A DNA stretch of 64,000 bases from Aporhodopirellula aestuarii (lineage in GTDB: Bacteria; Planctomycetota; Planctomycetia; Pirellulales; Pirellulaceae): contig NZ_JAMQBK010000081.1 in assembly GCF_023701485.1 (NCBI RefSeq), positions 80,365 to 144,364 on the forward strand, in the 5' to 3' direction. Every line of letters begins with the position of its first letter. Position 1 is the stretch's first letter. Shown piece by piece: positions 21,502 through 30,022 of the stretch. Position numbers and translations under genes: made by a program. The notes beneath the pieces are model-generated. The model had not been told where the DNA came from, made no database searches, and worked only from the letters and a program-made list of their open reading frames with translations.

Positions 21502-22453
21502 AGACCGAACCTTCTAGGCAGAGCGGACGGCAAGTCGGTTGTTACAGGCGAAAATGCATGAAAAAACCGCAATACCATTGCACTTGATGTGAATCTCGGA
21601 GCTTCGCACGACCTCAGTTCGATCTCACCAGAGGGTTATTTTTTCAATAACCCACAAGCGGAAACCGGCCTAAAAGCGGACGAAGATCAGTCGTGAATGA
21701 CAAGGCTGAACGCCCATCAGCACTCCACTCGGGGGTCAGGAAAGGATCCCTATCCGTCATAGGAGCTAAGGCGTACAGTTCGCCGAGTATAGTTAGGGCT
21801 AGCGGTGTCGCAAATTTTTGCTGCACCGCTACTTACCGCAACGAACACGTTGGCGAACGGATGTACCAGTCGCAACGACGCTGGCGCCGAGATACTCCCC
21901 GTCACTCACCCTGCCATCAGGTGGCAAAAGTGAATCTGACAAGCCTCAGAGACGTTTCAACGCGCATAACCGGCACGATTCCGCGCCCACTTGGACGCTC
22001 GAATACGCAGAAAGTTCCACAAAGCATGCATGTGGCCCCTCTTCGACGGAGGTGAATGTCTGTCGATCCGCCGAAATTGCGGACCGATCCCCCTCTGCGG
22101 GCTTCCCCGCCGGTGAATAGCGGCCACGTCAAGTCAGAAGTGAGCAACTACCTCATTCTGAGCATGGGACTCTTGGTCCCGAGTGGGTAATACGCCACAG
22201 CGATTGCCCCGAAAATTAGGTCGATGCGTTCCAGACATCGTTCGGTGGCGGAAGAAACGACCGATGTCGGTTGGTTTTTTCCCGTCGGCCTCGCGGGGCT
22301 CGACGGCGGAATTCATTCGACAGCCTCCGTCTCTTGACCGGGCTGTCGGTGATTCCCGCATGGCGGCTGACCAAGCCGCAACGCCAAATCTTTGACTCGC
22401 ACAATGGTGACCTGAAGCGTCAAATCCGCTGGATCACCGCGGGTGCTTGCCTG
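21502..22453. other. 950-base region without a convincing gene
   Basis: Short open frames occur on both strands, but none has a recognisable product. From about 22240 to 22400 both strands stay open together over 70 or more codons, and the implied peptides (for example KKRPMSVGFFPSASRGST on the plus strand) remind me of small hypothetical proteins annotated many times in Rhodopirellula genomes. That would suggest a dispersed repeat rather than a gene. The upstream region of the giant gene lies at the left end. A GGGAC/GTCCC mini-hairpin occurs near 22168-22182. Confidence 0.4.
21633..21653. promoter_or_regulatory. Hairpin upstream of the giant gene
   Basis: A perfect eight-base stem (GGGTTATT with AATAACCC, loop TTTTC) lies 132 bases upstream of the ATG at 21501. 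Its role is unknown; it could be a leader hairpin or a site for a dimeric regulator. Confidence 0.35.
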
Positions 22454-23671
22454 CTATTCTCCAACTTCGAACCCTGATTCCTGCAGTTGTTCGCTGATCG
22501 CGTCAGAGAATGCGTCGCCGAGGGTGATCGCTCCGGGCGCAGCGGGCTGGGCAGCCCGCTGTTGCTCCAAAGCGAACGCGTCCCGCTTCTTGCTCGCTTC
22601 GGCGAGTTGCTGCTTGATCTCGGCCCGGCGTTTGGCCATTTCCTCGATACGGCTCATCCGCTCCTGGACCGAAAGACCGCGAAGTTCTTCGGGCAATTCC
22701 TCGTCTTTCAACTCTTGGACCACGCTCGCATCTTCCAAGTAGGTGTCGACGAGATCCCGGCCGACGTTGCGATACAACGAACTCGACTTGATCGCCGCTC
22801 GGCTACTCAATCCCCGCCCCGCGTTCGAGTCTTGCATGGCTTGGTTGGTAGCGTAACTCTGGCGTTTGGACTTGGAACCGTACCACAGGTAGGTCTTATT
22901 GAGTTCGGCGTTAAGCTCGATGATGATTTTGTCGTGCGGTGTTTTGATGTGCACGACCTTTTCGTCTTGGTTGATATTCAGAAATTTGCCTTCGGCGAGC
23001 TTAGCCCCTTCTTGCCATTTACCTCGCACCCCCTGGTCATAATTTCCACAATGGATTGTGTTGACCACGACGCCGTCACCGATCGCCTTTTTGCACGCCG
23101 ATCGGTAATCGACTGGCCCCTGATCGAATGGCTCGTTGCCGGCAATGAAGATCGCCTTGTAGGCGTTCGGCTCGCTACTCCAATCGAGACGCTTGATCGC
23201 TTCGGTGATCACGGACCCGCAATACTCATCCCCGCCACTGGTGCTCAATGCGAACAGCGCCTCGGAAACTTTGTCGAGGTCATCGGTTAGCGGCACGACC
23301 TGACGGATGTAATCTTCCGAAGCTGGTAGACGAGAATTGCCATATTCAAAGATCGACACTCGCAACAAAGGCGTTTTGCCGCTTTTCTTCGCTTTCGCAA
23401 ATTCCTGAACGATGTTCCACAATTGGTTTCTCGCCTGATTGATCAGCCCATCCATCGAATTGGAGGTATCCAGCAGGATCGTGACGTCGACGGCGGGACG
23501 CTGGCCGGTGAACGGTTCCTTGGCATCGGACGAGGTCACCGTGGCGGTCGTATTGGAACCGGTTTCGATCGTGATTTTCACGCCTTGCGCCGACACCAGA
23601 CTGAGTCCAGTTCCGCCCCAAAAGAGACACGTGGGCAACAACAACAGACCGAGTTTTTGCAAGATTTTCAT
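22454..23671 (-). CDS. Secreted von Willebrand factor A domain protein
   Basis: The product is 405 residues from ATG 23671, chosen because it begins a good signal peptide (MKILQKLGLLLLPTCLFWGG, cleavage near VSA-QG at 28-29). Longer starts would run back into the upstream gene. A vWA domain follows, with the MIDAS metal site DTSNSMDG (Asp68, Ser70, Ser72) at the end of its first strand. The C-terminal third is a charged helix (RMSRIEEMAKRRAEIKQQLA), probably a coiled coil. vWA domains bind protein ligands through a metal ion. The target here is unknown. It is last in a minus-strand group of four genes, 119 bases after the 206-residue gene. No clear Shine-Dalgarno site. Confidence 0.85.
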   Translation of the reverse strand: MKILQKLGLLLLPTCLFWGGTGLSLVSAQGVKITIETGSNTTATVTSSDAKEPFTGQRPAVDVTILLDTSNSMDGLINQARNQLWNIVQEFAKAKKSGKTPLLRVSIFEYGNSRLPASEDYIRQVVPLTDDLDKVSEALFALSTSGGDEYCGSVITEAIKRLDWSSEPNAYKAIFIAGNEPFDQGPVDYRSACKKAIGDGVVVNTIHCGNYDQGVRGKWQEGAKLAEGKFLNINQDEKVVHIKTPHDKIIIELNAELNKTYLWYGSKSKRQSYATNQAMQDSNAGRGLSSRAAIKSSSLYRNVGRDLVDTYLEDASVVQELKDEELPEELRGLSVQERMSRIEEMAKRRAEIKQQLAEASKKRDAFALEQQRAAQPAAPGAITLGDAFSDAISEQLQESGFEVGE

Positions 23672-23790
23672 CGTAGTTCTTTGCGTGAGAGAAGAGACGT
23701 CACGGGAACGCTGGCCAGCGTCGTGGCCCGAATTCATTCTAGCGGTCGACTCTCGCCGGGGCGAAAAAACTTGCCCGATCGATCGACTTT

Positions 23791-24411
23791 TCAACCACCA
23801 TCCTTGCGGACATTCATCTCGATCCATTCCTTGGCCGAATTGGCCCGGTGACTGGAAACGGTCTTTTGTGCGACCGACTCTTGGGCCGCGCGGATGCGGC
23901 GCGAAACCAAAGCGCTCTCGATCGCTTCATTGTCGCTCATCCCCATCCTTTTCATGACGCTCTTCATGTAATCGCCAGCGAAGAGCTGCATCACCGCGTC
24001 ATCCAACGAAGTGCAAAAGCTCACTCGGCATTGGCAGGGCAGGTCTTGTACAAATTCGTTGATGACCCGATCGTCTTCCTCGGCGAGTGGATGGTGTTCG
24101 GTAACGATGCACTCGACCCTGCTGGCTTCATTGAACTGCGATCCCGTCGCGATCCGAGGTGACAAGTCGTTCGTGCGAACCGCCATCGCGGGCACCTGAC
24201 CGCTGTAGTTGGTCAGCAAGCGTTCAATCTTGGCGTGCGTCTCGTCAAAATGCGACACGACCAAGATCGCTACCGCGTCGCCCTGCCCTTTTTCGTTCAC
24301 CGCCGCGAGGATGCCGTTGAGTTTGCCCGCTTCTGTCATCCAGATCAAATCCGGTGGCGTCTGCAACTTGGACGAGTTCGAACCGCCAAACAGAAAGTCA
24401 AAAAGTCCCAT
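23791..24411 (-). CDS. Conserved-looking hypothetical protein, 206 residues
   Basis: I do not recognise the family. The protein starts MGLFDFLFGGSNSSK, is soluble and has no signal peptide. The middle (DAVAILVVSHFDETHAKIE) looks like an alternating beta/alpha fold; the ILVVSHF strand and the helix after it resemble part of a Rossmann-type or helicase-C-like domain, but no Walker or other catalytic motif is visible. One CxC pair (PCQCRVSFC) occurs near residue 128. It lies 60 bases after the lipoprotein gene and 119 before the vWA gene on the same strand, so shared transcription is likely. Confidence 0.7.
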   Translation of the reverse strand: MGLFDFLFGGSNSSKLQTPPDLIWMTEAGKLNGILAAVNEKGQGDAVAILVVSHFDETHAKIERLLTNYSGQVPAMAVRTNDLSPRIATGSQFNEASRVECIVTEHHPLAEEDDRVINEFVQDLPCQCRVSFCTSLDDAVMQLFAGDYMKSVMKRMGMSDNEAIESALVSRRIRAAQESVAQKTVSSHRANSAKEWIEMNVRKDGG

Positions 24412-24471
24412 CGTCGGCTCCGATCACTGATGATTCAAAACACCGCGATTTGTTCGCGAATGACGCAATCT

Positions 24472-25929
24472 TTAATTTGAAGTCAAGTTCTGACGCAGCG
24501 ACGATTCGTAGTCGCGAATGATCGAGTCGTAATCGACTCGAATCTTCTTGGGAACGTCGACGCCTGACAGCGAGTCGCGAATAACGGCGAGCGCATTGCC
24601 GATCGTACTCGCGTCTGTCGCGTTCTCGGTCAACAACAGCCTACCCGATTTTGGTTGCCGATCGGAAACGTCGAGCAGCGCAAATGAGTTTTCGCCTAAA
24701 CGGAGTTGCCGCAGTAGTTGATTCACTTCTCGCGGTTGAATCACCGACACGAGGGAGGATGGTAATTGATTCAGAGCGTCTCCGACCGATCGATCTGATG
24801 TGGCGAACACGAGATGTGCCGGTCCCATCGTGGGCGACGCGATCATCGGCAACACGGACGTCCAAGTTGGCATCCAAGTACGTAGACTCCCATCGTCCGA
24901 TGGCGGCAGAGCGATCAGGACAAACCGAGCCGTTTTCAAACCGTCCGATCCGCGAGTTCCCGACGCAGCGAACACGGAATCGATTTGAAAACTGCGTCCC
25001 AGCAATGGTGACGGAGGAGGCGGTGGCATCGGCACGAACTGTCGAACGAGCTTCGGTTCGAACCGTGGCCGGGATTCAAATTCGACGTCACTCTGTTGTC
25101 CTGCGCGTGGCGGTTGAAAACTGGCAGATTTGAGTTCAAGGCTTAGCGACCATTCGTCTTGCCCGCTATCCATCGCCAAAGGCACAGGCAGCTCGACGCG
25201 TCGCACGAGACTCGTCGCCGGATGGATCCAAAACACAAACCGCTCACGATCCGACGTCACAGCGATGCGTTGCAGCGAGACACCGTCGATCGCTTCCGAA
25301 TCGAGCCACTCGAACTGCGATTCCGGTTCGAACAGTTTTTCCATCGGCCGATCGGCGAGTAACCACTCGAGCTGCGGAGGTGGACCGGCCAAACCAGCCG
25401 ACAAACGCGAACGCAAGACTTCGTCGGCGAGTACTCGCTCCAGCCGCAGTCGATCGGCAGATGCGGATTGCCACTGTTGTTTCAGAACTTGCGCGTCGAA
25501 ATGAGAACTCTCGGGTTCGTCGAACCACGCGATCATATCGATCCGCTCGCTGGCACCGGATGACGCATTCGAGACCACGTTCACACGTATCCGCGCCATG
25601 TACGCGTCGACATTGAGTTCACGTTGGTCCAAATGAACTCTCAGCGGCGCGGATTGCGTTTCGCGGGAAGTCGCGTTTCGGCCAGCGGCGAAGGATCGCG
25701 ATCCAGACGCCCGGATCACGACTTCGCCATCGTCCTCGTAGTAGGAACAGACTTGGTATCTCTGAAAGACTTCTCGCAAACGACTTTTGGCGTCAATACG
25801 TGGACGGGTTTGCTCGGATTGCGAGTTCGACGTGCTATTTTCCCGAGTCGTTGATGCCGACGGCTGACAACCGACCACGGAGAGCGAGACAGCAATGGTG
25901 GTCGCGGCGAACAACAGGTGGAAATTCAC
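24472..25929 (-). CDS. Hypothetical lipoprotein, 485 residues
   Basis: The start is GTG at 25929, which overlaps the stop of the preceding small gene in the sequence GTGA. An AAGGA stands about 12 bases upstream. The N-terminus is a lipoprotein signal peptide with lipobox SVVGC (Cys21). The mature part begins Ser/Gln-rich and then has many short strands (YYEDDGEVVIRASG), reminiscent of LolA/LolB-like half barrels. The C-terminal 150 residues look like a thioredoxin-like or alpha/beta domain without a CxxC. A PPPPP linker lies in the middle. Exact function unknown. Its partner genes (small zinc-ribbon protein, 206-residue protein, vWA protein) suggest an envelope role. Confidence 0.75.
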   Translation of the reverse strand: MNFHLLFAATTIAVSLSVVGCQPSASTTRENSTSNSQSEQTRPRIDAKSRLREVFQRYQVCSYYEDDGEVVIRASGSRSFAAGRNATSRETQSAPLRVHLDQRELNVDAYMARIRVNVVSNASSGASERIDMIAWFDEPESSHFDAQVLKQQWQSASADRLRLERVLADEVLRSRLSAGLAGPPPQLEWLLADRPMEKLFEPESQFEWLDSEAIDGVSLQRIAVTSDRERFVFWIHPATSLVRRVELPVPLAMDSGQDEWSLSLELKSASFQPPRAGQQSDVEFESRPRFEPKLVRQFVPMPPPPPSPLLGRSFQIDSVFAASGTRGSDGLKTARFVLIALPPSDDGSLRTWMPTWTSVLPMIASPTMGPAHLVFATSDRSVGDALNQLPSSLVSVIQPREVNQLLRQLRLGENSFALLDVSDRQPKSGRLLLTENATDASTIGNALAVIRDSLSGVDVPKKIRVDYDSIIRDYESSLRQNLTSN

Positions 25930-26126
25930 GATTTCGTTTCATCCTTCGAAAGTAGCGGCTGCAGTTTCATGGGCTTGCATAGCAAACTTTTTTCGGAGGC
26001 CGCACGTCCACATTTTCGACAGACCAACGTCGCTCCCGCTATCTGATCTGCCAAAAGCGGTAAAGCGTTCTCCAACGTGCGACGGTCCCATTTACAGATC
26101 GATTTTTTCGGCAATTTCTTGGTCAT
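25926..26126 (-). CDS. Small zinc-ribbon-like protein, 66 residues
   Basis: ATG 26126 is preferred over a GTG 36 bases further upstream because the peptide then starts MTKKLPKKS. A CRKCGRA motif (Cys36, Cys39) plus Cys50 in SLLCKP and Cys11 look like a metal-binding knuckle. Basic, no signal peptide. The stop overlaps the GTG start of the lipoprotein gene by four bases, which implies translational coupling and supports both genes. No function can be assigned. Confidence 0.65.
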   Translation of the reverse strand: MTKKLPKKSICKWDRRTLENALPLLADQIAGATLVCRKCGRAASEKSLLCKPMKLQPLLSKDETKS

Positions 26127-26328
26127 CGGCACTTGTTCGAGTTTACGGAAAAGCAGCGACACTGCGGGTTACGGGGCATACCGGGGTTACTTGGCTTGCC
26201 CCGCTGATCACGGTTGCACGCCCCCTGCGCGGCCATGTTTAGGTCTTCGGCGCGTCTCTCATAGAGCGTCTGGGTGTGACCAGACGATAGCAGAAAAGGT
26301 ATTTCATGGACGAAATTCACCTAGAGCG
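26127..26328. promoter_or_regulatory. Divergent intergenic region between two surface-related operons
   Basis: About 200 bases separate the minus-strand group (small protein to vWA) from the plus-strand export group. Both must be promoted from here. No confident -35/-10 pair was identified by eye. Confidence 0.4.
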
Positions 26329-27837
26329 ATGGATCGCGATATGCTGCGACGCCGCCCCCACGGGCAATCTCATTACCGTAAATCGACCGGCCGTATTCTC
26401 GTCGCGGCACTGGCGTTGAATTTGGCGTCAACATCGGGACCGGCGATCGGTGAAGGCTGGACGTCGACTACCACCACCACTCCAACCGAATCAGGTGGAC
26501 ATGCGGTTTGGCAGCCACGACCGCTAGCGCTTCCGGCAACTTCTGACACTGCCACCCCATGGAGCCCGCCGCCACGAGTTGCGTCTGCGCCGATTCCCCA
26601 GGCGACCACGATCGTTATCCAACCACCTGCTCCTGCGCCACCACCGACTGCGCCGGAACCCGAGCCTGAGCCACCCACACCGGCTGAAATCCGGCAGCAG
26701 AAACTGCTGCAAAAACGGGCTGTCGAAAAGCGATCCGAATATGACGCCGCCCAGCTTCCTGACCGGCCGCTACCACCGACGGACGAAATCAATCTCGGAT
26801 CTCGAAAATCACAACTTGCCGCAGCGGCCGTTGGACAACTTCGGATCGCACACTGGGCGGCGCAGCGTGGCGCCACCGAATCGGCCAAACAGGCCGCTAT
26901 CGAAACGCTCCGCACAATCGCTGCACTTCGTGACGCTCAAAACGGCGACAACGCCTACACCCAAGAACTCAACACGGCTTTCGTCGCGATCCGTGAATCC
27001 ATGGATTTTTCGGGCCGTTACGGCCCCGTCGATACCGCCGCTATCGGTCGTCTGATCGACGTGCATCAAACTCCGGTCCTCAAGGGTGTTGCCACCACAC
27101 ACTTAACGTCGGCACGCGCCGTGGACGCCTACCTGCAATTTGCGCAGCGCCGGCTCGTCAACGCCACCTCGGGTGGCCCGTTGGCTGCCGAAGCGGCGAT
27201 GATTTTGGCCGATTTGGAATCGATCGCTGCGAATGCGGGACGATCCATCGATTCGCTGCCGGAGTTTTCACCCCTGCATTCTGCCGAACTGGGGTTGACG
27301 TACCGCCGAGCCGCGGTCGAGATCGCTCCCGAAAACGCAGCGGCAGCCGCAGACCTTGGCCGAACTTTGTTGAAACGCTCTATCCCAAACGCCGCGAAAG
27401 AACTGTTGCTGCAAAGCGTACGGGTTGCTCCGACACGCCAACGTGTCGAATCGTTGCTCGAAGCCGCGGCGAAATCCGGTGACTTCGTTTTGGTTGATCA
27501 GTGCGAAAAACAACTCGCGACGCAACAACTCCCCAGCGAACTGCCGGTCCAGATGATGTCGCCGCAAGCCTTCGCGCGAACCGGTCAGATGTTGCCTAAC
27601 ACGACGATGCCATCGTCAGTCGCATCGACATCGGTGCCGATGAATCAGGCCACCCCGTCCCAGCAATACCGGGTCGCAACTCGACCCGCCTACGGGAACA
27701 TTCCCGGCAACCGTCAGCCGATGTCTTCGCCCGGGTATGGCAATCAAATCGTTGACCCGACGCTGCCTGACAACTGGACATCCAAGCCTTCGGCATCACC
27801 CGCGCCGACGCAGCCCGCACGTCGCCTGTTTTGGTAA
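26329..27837 (+). CDS. Membrane-anchored or exported helical-repeat (TPR-like) protein
   Basis: The product is 502 residues from ATG 26329 (a second ATG at 26341 is equally possible). It begins with a basic stretch and a hydrophobic segment (ILVAALALNLASTSG) that could be a signal peptide or anchor. Then come a Pro-rich linker (APAPPPTAPEPEPEPPTP), a helical region of Ala-rich repeats at about 150-380 (AAVEIAPENAAAAADLGRTL), and a disordered Gln/Pro/Ser tail. The repeats suggest a protein-protein scaffold. The stop is four bases before the next ATG, so it forms an operon with the polysaccharide export protein and probably acts in the same export or assembly process. Confidence 0.75.
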   Translation: MDRDMLRRRPHGQSHYRKSTGRILVAALALNLASTSGPAIGEGWTSTTTTTPTESGGHAVWQPRPLALPATSDTATPWSPPPRVASAPIPQATTIVIQPPAPAPPPTAPEPEPEPPTPAEIRQQKLLQKRAVEKRSEYDAAQLPDRPLPPTDEINLGSRKSQLAAAAVGQLRIAHWAAQRGATESAKQAAIETLRTIAALRDAQNGDNAYTQELNTAFVAIRESMDFSGRYGPVDTAAIGRLIDVHQTPVLKGVATTHLTSARAVDAYLQFAQRRLVNATSGGPLAAEAAMILADLESIAANAGRSIDSLPEFSPLHSAELGLTYRRAAVEIAPENAAAAADLGRTLLKRSIPNAAKELLLQSVRVAPTRQRVESLLEAAAKSGDFVLVDQCEKQLATQQLPSELPVQMMSPQAFARTGQMLPNTTMPSSVASTSVPMNQATPSQQYRVATRPAYGNIPGNRQPMSSPGYGNQIVDPTLPDNWTSKPSASPAPTQPARRLFW

Positions 27838-27841
27838 TCAC

Positions 27842-29887
27842 ATGATGCGAACACCACCCTCTTTCCTTTTGTGTATTTCGGGTCAGATCGTTACGCCACG
27901 TCGCGGCGTCGTCGGTCTGCTCTCGCTGGTATGCGCGGTGGCGGTTTCCACCGGCTTGTCCGACAGCAAAGCGGTTTCCGCTCAAGAGCTCATCGCTCCC
28001 GGCACGCCAGCTTCCGAGTTGCCCGCGCCGCGTTCGAATCAGCCCAAGGAGCCGACACCCAATCCGTTCTTTCAACAGGATTCGCGTCCAAAGGCGACGA
28101 AAGCCAAAGCGGCCGACGCCGCAGTGGACCCGATGGAAGAATATCGCCGCTCGCTCGAAGAGCACATTTTGCGAAAAGAGAAGGCAAAGGCCGAGGCGCG
28201 TGCACGTTTTGAATCACGTTCACTCGATCTGATTCCGAGACTGACTCCGACGAAACCGAAAACGAACCAACGAGGTACCAGCGACCTTACCGGAGACGAT
28301 GATTTGTTGCCGACACCTCGCCGAGGATCGGCCGACGAAATTGCATCACCGAGCGATCTCCTCGATCCGCCCGATCGCGACTTGGACGATCTGCTGTTGC
28401 CGCTCCAGCCCCGGGATCGCGACATTTCGGACCTCCCCGATCGCAAGCTCCCTCCACCGCTGTCACGAGATAGCGAAAACTCGAACGAACGCCCCAGTCG
28501 ATTGGGCGGCGACCGGTCAGGACCATCCACACCGAATTCGGATCCGCCATCGAAGTCCAACGATTCATCACGCGGCTGGAACCGCGACCGCGATTCCGAT
28601 GACGATTCGGCAGACTCCCGTCGCACCAACTCCGGGAACAACGTAGATCGCAACGATCATTCGCAGTCGGTTCTCGAAACACCCATCGACCCAAACTCCA
28701 CCAGTTCGACGCACTGGACCGGGCTAGTTGAAAACGAAATGGCTCGGTGGCCGATGCCGGCGAGCTTTCGACCAAACATGCCGGTTTCGCAAGTCACGTG
28801 CTCGTCATGTGGCGGGTGCGTGGACCGGCACGGCGTTGGCGTGTGCGATAAGGTCGGCGTCTACGTGGGGGTGGGAACTCGTGAGAAACCCGCATGCCAG
28901 TGCTGGAGATGCCCTCAAAGTGCCCCGTTCAACCTCTACGGCCCCGGTGGCTACGCCGGTCCAGCACGATCGGCACCGTTACCCGAGTACCGATTGCGGG
29001 CCGGCGACCAAGTTCAGATGACGTTTCTGATCAAAACGATTCGAACCGTTGGGTCCTACCGGTTGGTCGTTGGTGACGAGTTGTTGATCGAATCCGATGC
29101 CGATGAAAACTTGACCCGCGGCACGCTCGAACGTGGTTTGGAAATTCAACCCGACGGGACGCTGACGCTGCGGTTTATTGGGCAGGTTCACGCCGCCGGC
29201 CAAACGATTGAACAACTGCGAGACTTACTCAACGAACGTTACGAAGAGTACTATCCGGACCCGTCGATCGACGTCACACCGGTCCGAACCGGGAACGTCG
29301 CCCGACAAATTCGCGAAGCGATCAGCGGCTCGGAAGGTTTCAACCCGCAACAAACCGTGCAAACCGTGACCCCGGAAGGAACACTTCGTCTGCCGCGTCT
29401 GGGTGCGATCCCGACGCAAGGTTTGACGATGGCCGAACTCAAACGCGAGATCAACCTTCGATACGAATCGCTCGGCGCCGGTCTCGAAGTCGAAGTCATG
29501 CTTGAGGAGCAGGCTCCGCACTACGTTTACGTCCTCGGCGAAGTCGCCACACCGGGCCGTTTCGAAATCGATGCCCCGACGACCGTGTTGGGCTCGCTCA
29601 GCCTCGCGGGCAGCTACGTGCCGGGTGCGAACCTTCGTCAGGTCGTTGTGTTCCGCCGCGGTCCGAACTGGGAATTGCTCTCCACGGTGCTTGACCTGCG
29701 TGCCGCCTTGCTCGCCAAAGCGTCGCGACCTGCGGACGAGATTTGGGTCCAAGACGGGGACGTGATCATCGTACCGCCTGCCCCGATCCGGTTGTTCGAT
29801 CGATTTGTGACCCAGGTCTTCACCGAAGGGGTCTACGGCATCGTGCCATTCGGCGGGGTCTCGTTCTCTTTTGGCAACAACAACTGA
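27842..29887 (+). CDS. Wza-type polysaccharide export protein with Cys-rich insert
   Basis: The product is 681 residues from ATG 27842 (ATG 27845 also possible), immediately after the previous stop. The signal-like segment is VVGLLSLVCAVAVSTGL. Then follow a charged, disordered region rich in Asp/Arg/Ser, a cluster of seven cysteines (CSSCGGC, GVCDK, CQCWRC; bases about 28798-28920), and a C-terminal half with a poly_export domain (EYRLRAGDQVQMTFL, then QPDGTLTLRFIGQVHAAGQT) and SLBB-type repeats (TVTPEGTLRLPRLGAIPTQG, HYVYVLGEVATPGRFEID). The family forms outer-membrane or periplasmic channels for capsule or exopolysaccharide. No lipobox Cys was found at a mature N-terminus. It is much longer than a usual Wza (about 380 residues). 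Confidence 0.85.
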   Translation: MMRTPPSFLLCISGQIVTPRRGVVGLLSLVCAVAVSTGLSDSKAVSAQELIAPGTPASELPAPRSNQPKEPTPNPFFQQDSRPKATKAKAADAAVDPMEEYRRSLEEHILRKEKAKAEARARFESRSLDLIPRLTPTKPKTNQRGTSDLTGDDDLLPTPRRGSADEIASPSDLLDPPDRDLDDLLLPLQPRDRDISDLPDRKLPPPLSRDSENSNERPSRLGGDRSGPSTPNSDPPSKSNDSSRGWNRDRDSDDDSADSRRTNSGNNVDRNDHSQSVLETPIDPNSTSSTHWTGLVENEMARWPMPASFRPNMPVSQVTCSSCGGCVDRHGVGVCDKVGVYVGVGTREKPACQCWRCPQSAPFNLYGPGGYAGPARSAPLPEYRLRAGDQVQMTFLIKTIRTVGSYRLVVGDELLIESDADENLTRGTLERGLEIQPDGTLTLRFIGQVHAAGQTIEQLRDLLNERYEEYYPDPSIDVTPVRTGNVARQIREAISGSEGFNPQQTVQTVTPEGTLRLPRLGAIPTQGLTMAELKREINLRYESLGAGLEVEVMLEEQAPHYVYVLGEVATPGRFEIDAPTTVLGSLSLAGSYVPGANLRQVVVFRRGPNWELLSTVLDLRAALLAKASRPADEIWVQDGDVIIVPPAPIRLFDRFVTQVFTEGVYGIVPFGGVSFSFGNNN

Positions 29888-29893
29888 TCGCCA

Positions 29894-29923
29894 GCCTTCG
29901 GCGGGTGCCCGCTCGCCGAAGGC
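29894..29923 (+). terminator. Hairpin after the export gene
   Basis: A perfect ten-base stem (GCCTTCGGCG with CGCCGAAGGC) and ten-base loop starts seven bases after the stop. There is no strong T-run, only TTCTCC, but the placement fits a transcript end. Confidence 0.55.
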
Positions 29924-30022
29924 AACGGTGTTCTCCGGTTTTCCAAACTTGCCACCGAGACTATCCTTCCTGGTACGTCTGACGTGTCACCCTCTTTCGG
30001 TTTGGACCCTCGAAGTTACCCC

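Noticed and set aside
26373..26915. A 180-codon minus-strand frame rich in Gly and Ser
   Set aside because: It is antisense to the Pro-rich linker of the helical-repeat protein; the Gly/Ser bias comes from CCx codons on the opposite strand.
29888..30022. A lysine riboswitch before lysA
   Set aside because: The region is only 135 bases, holds a simple terminator hairpin and shows none of the multi-helix lysine-riboswitch features.
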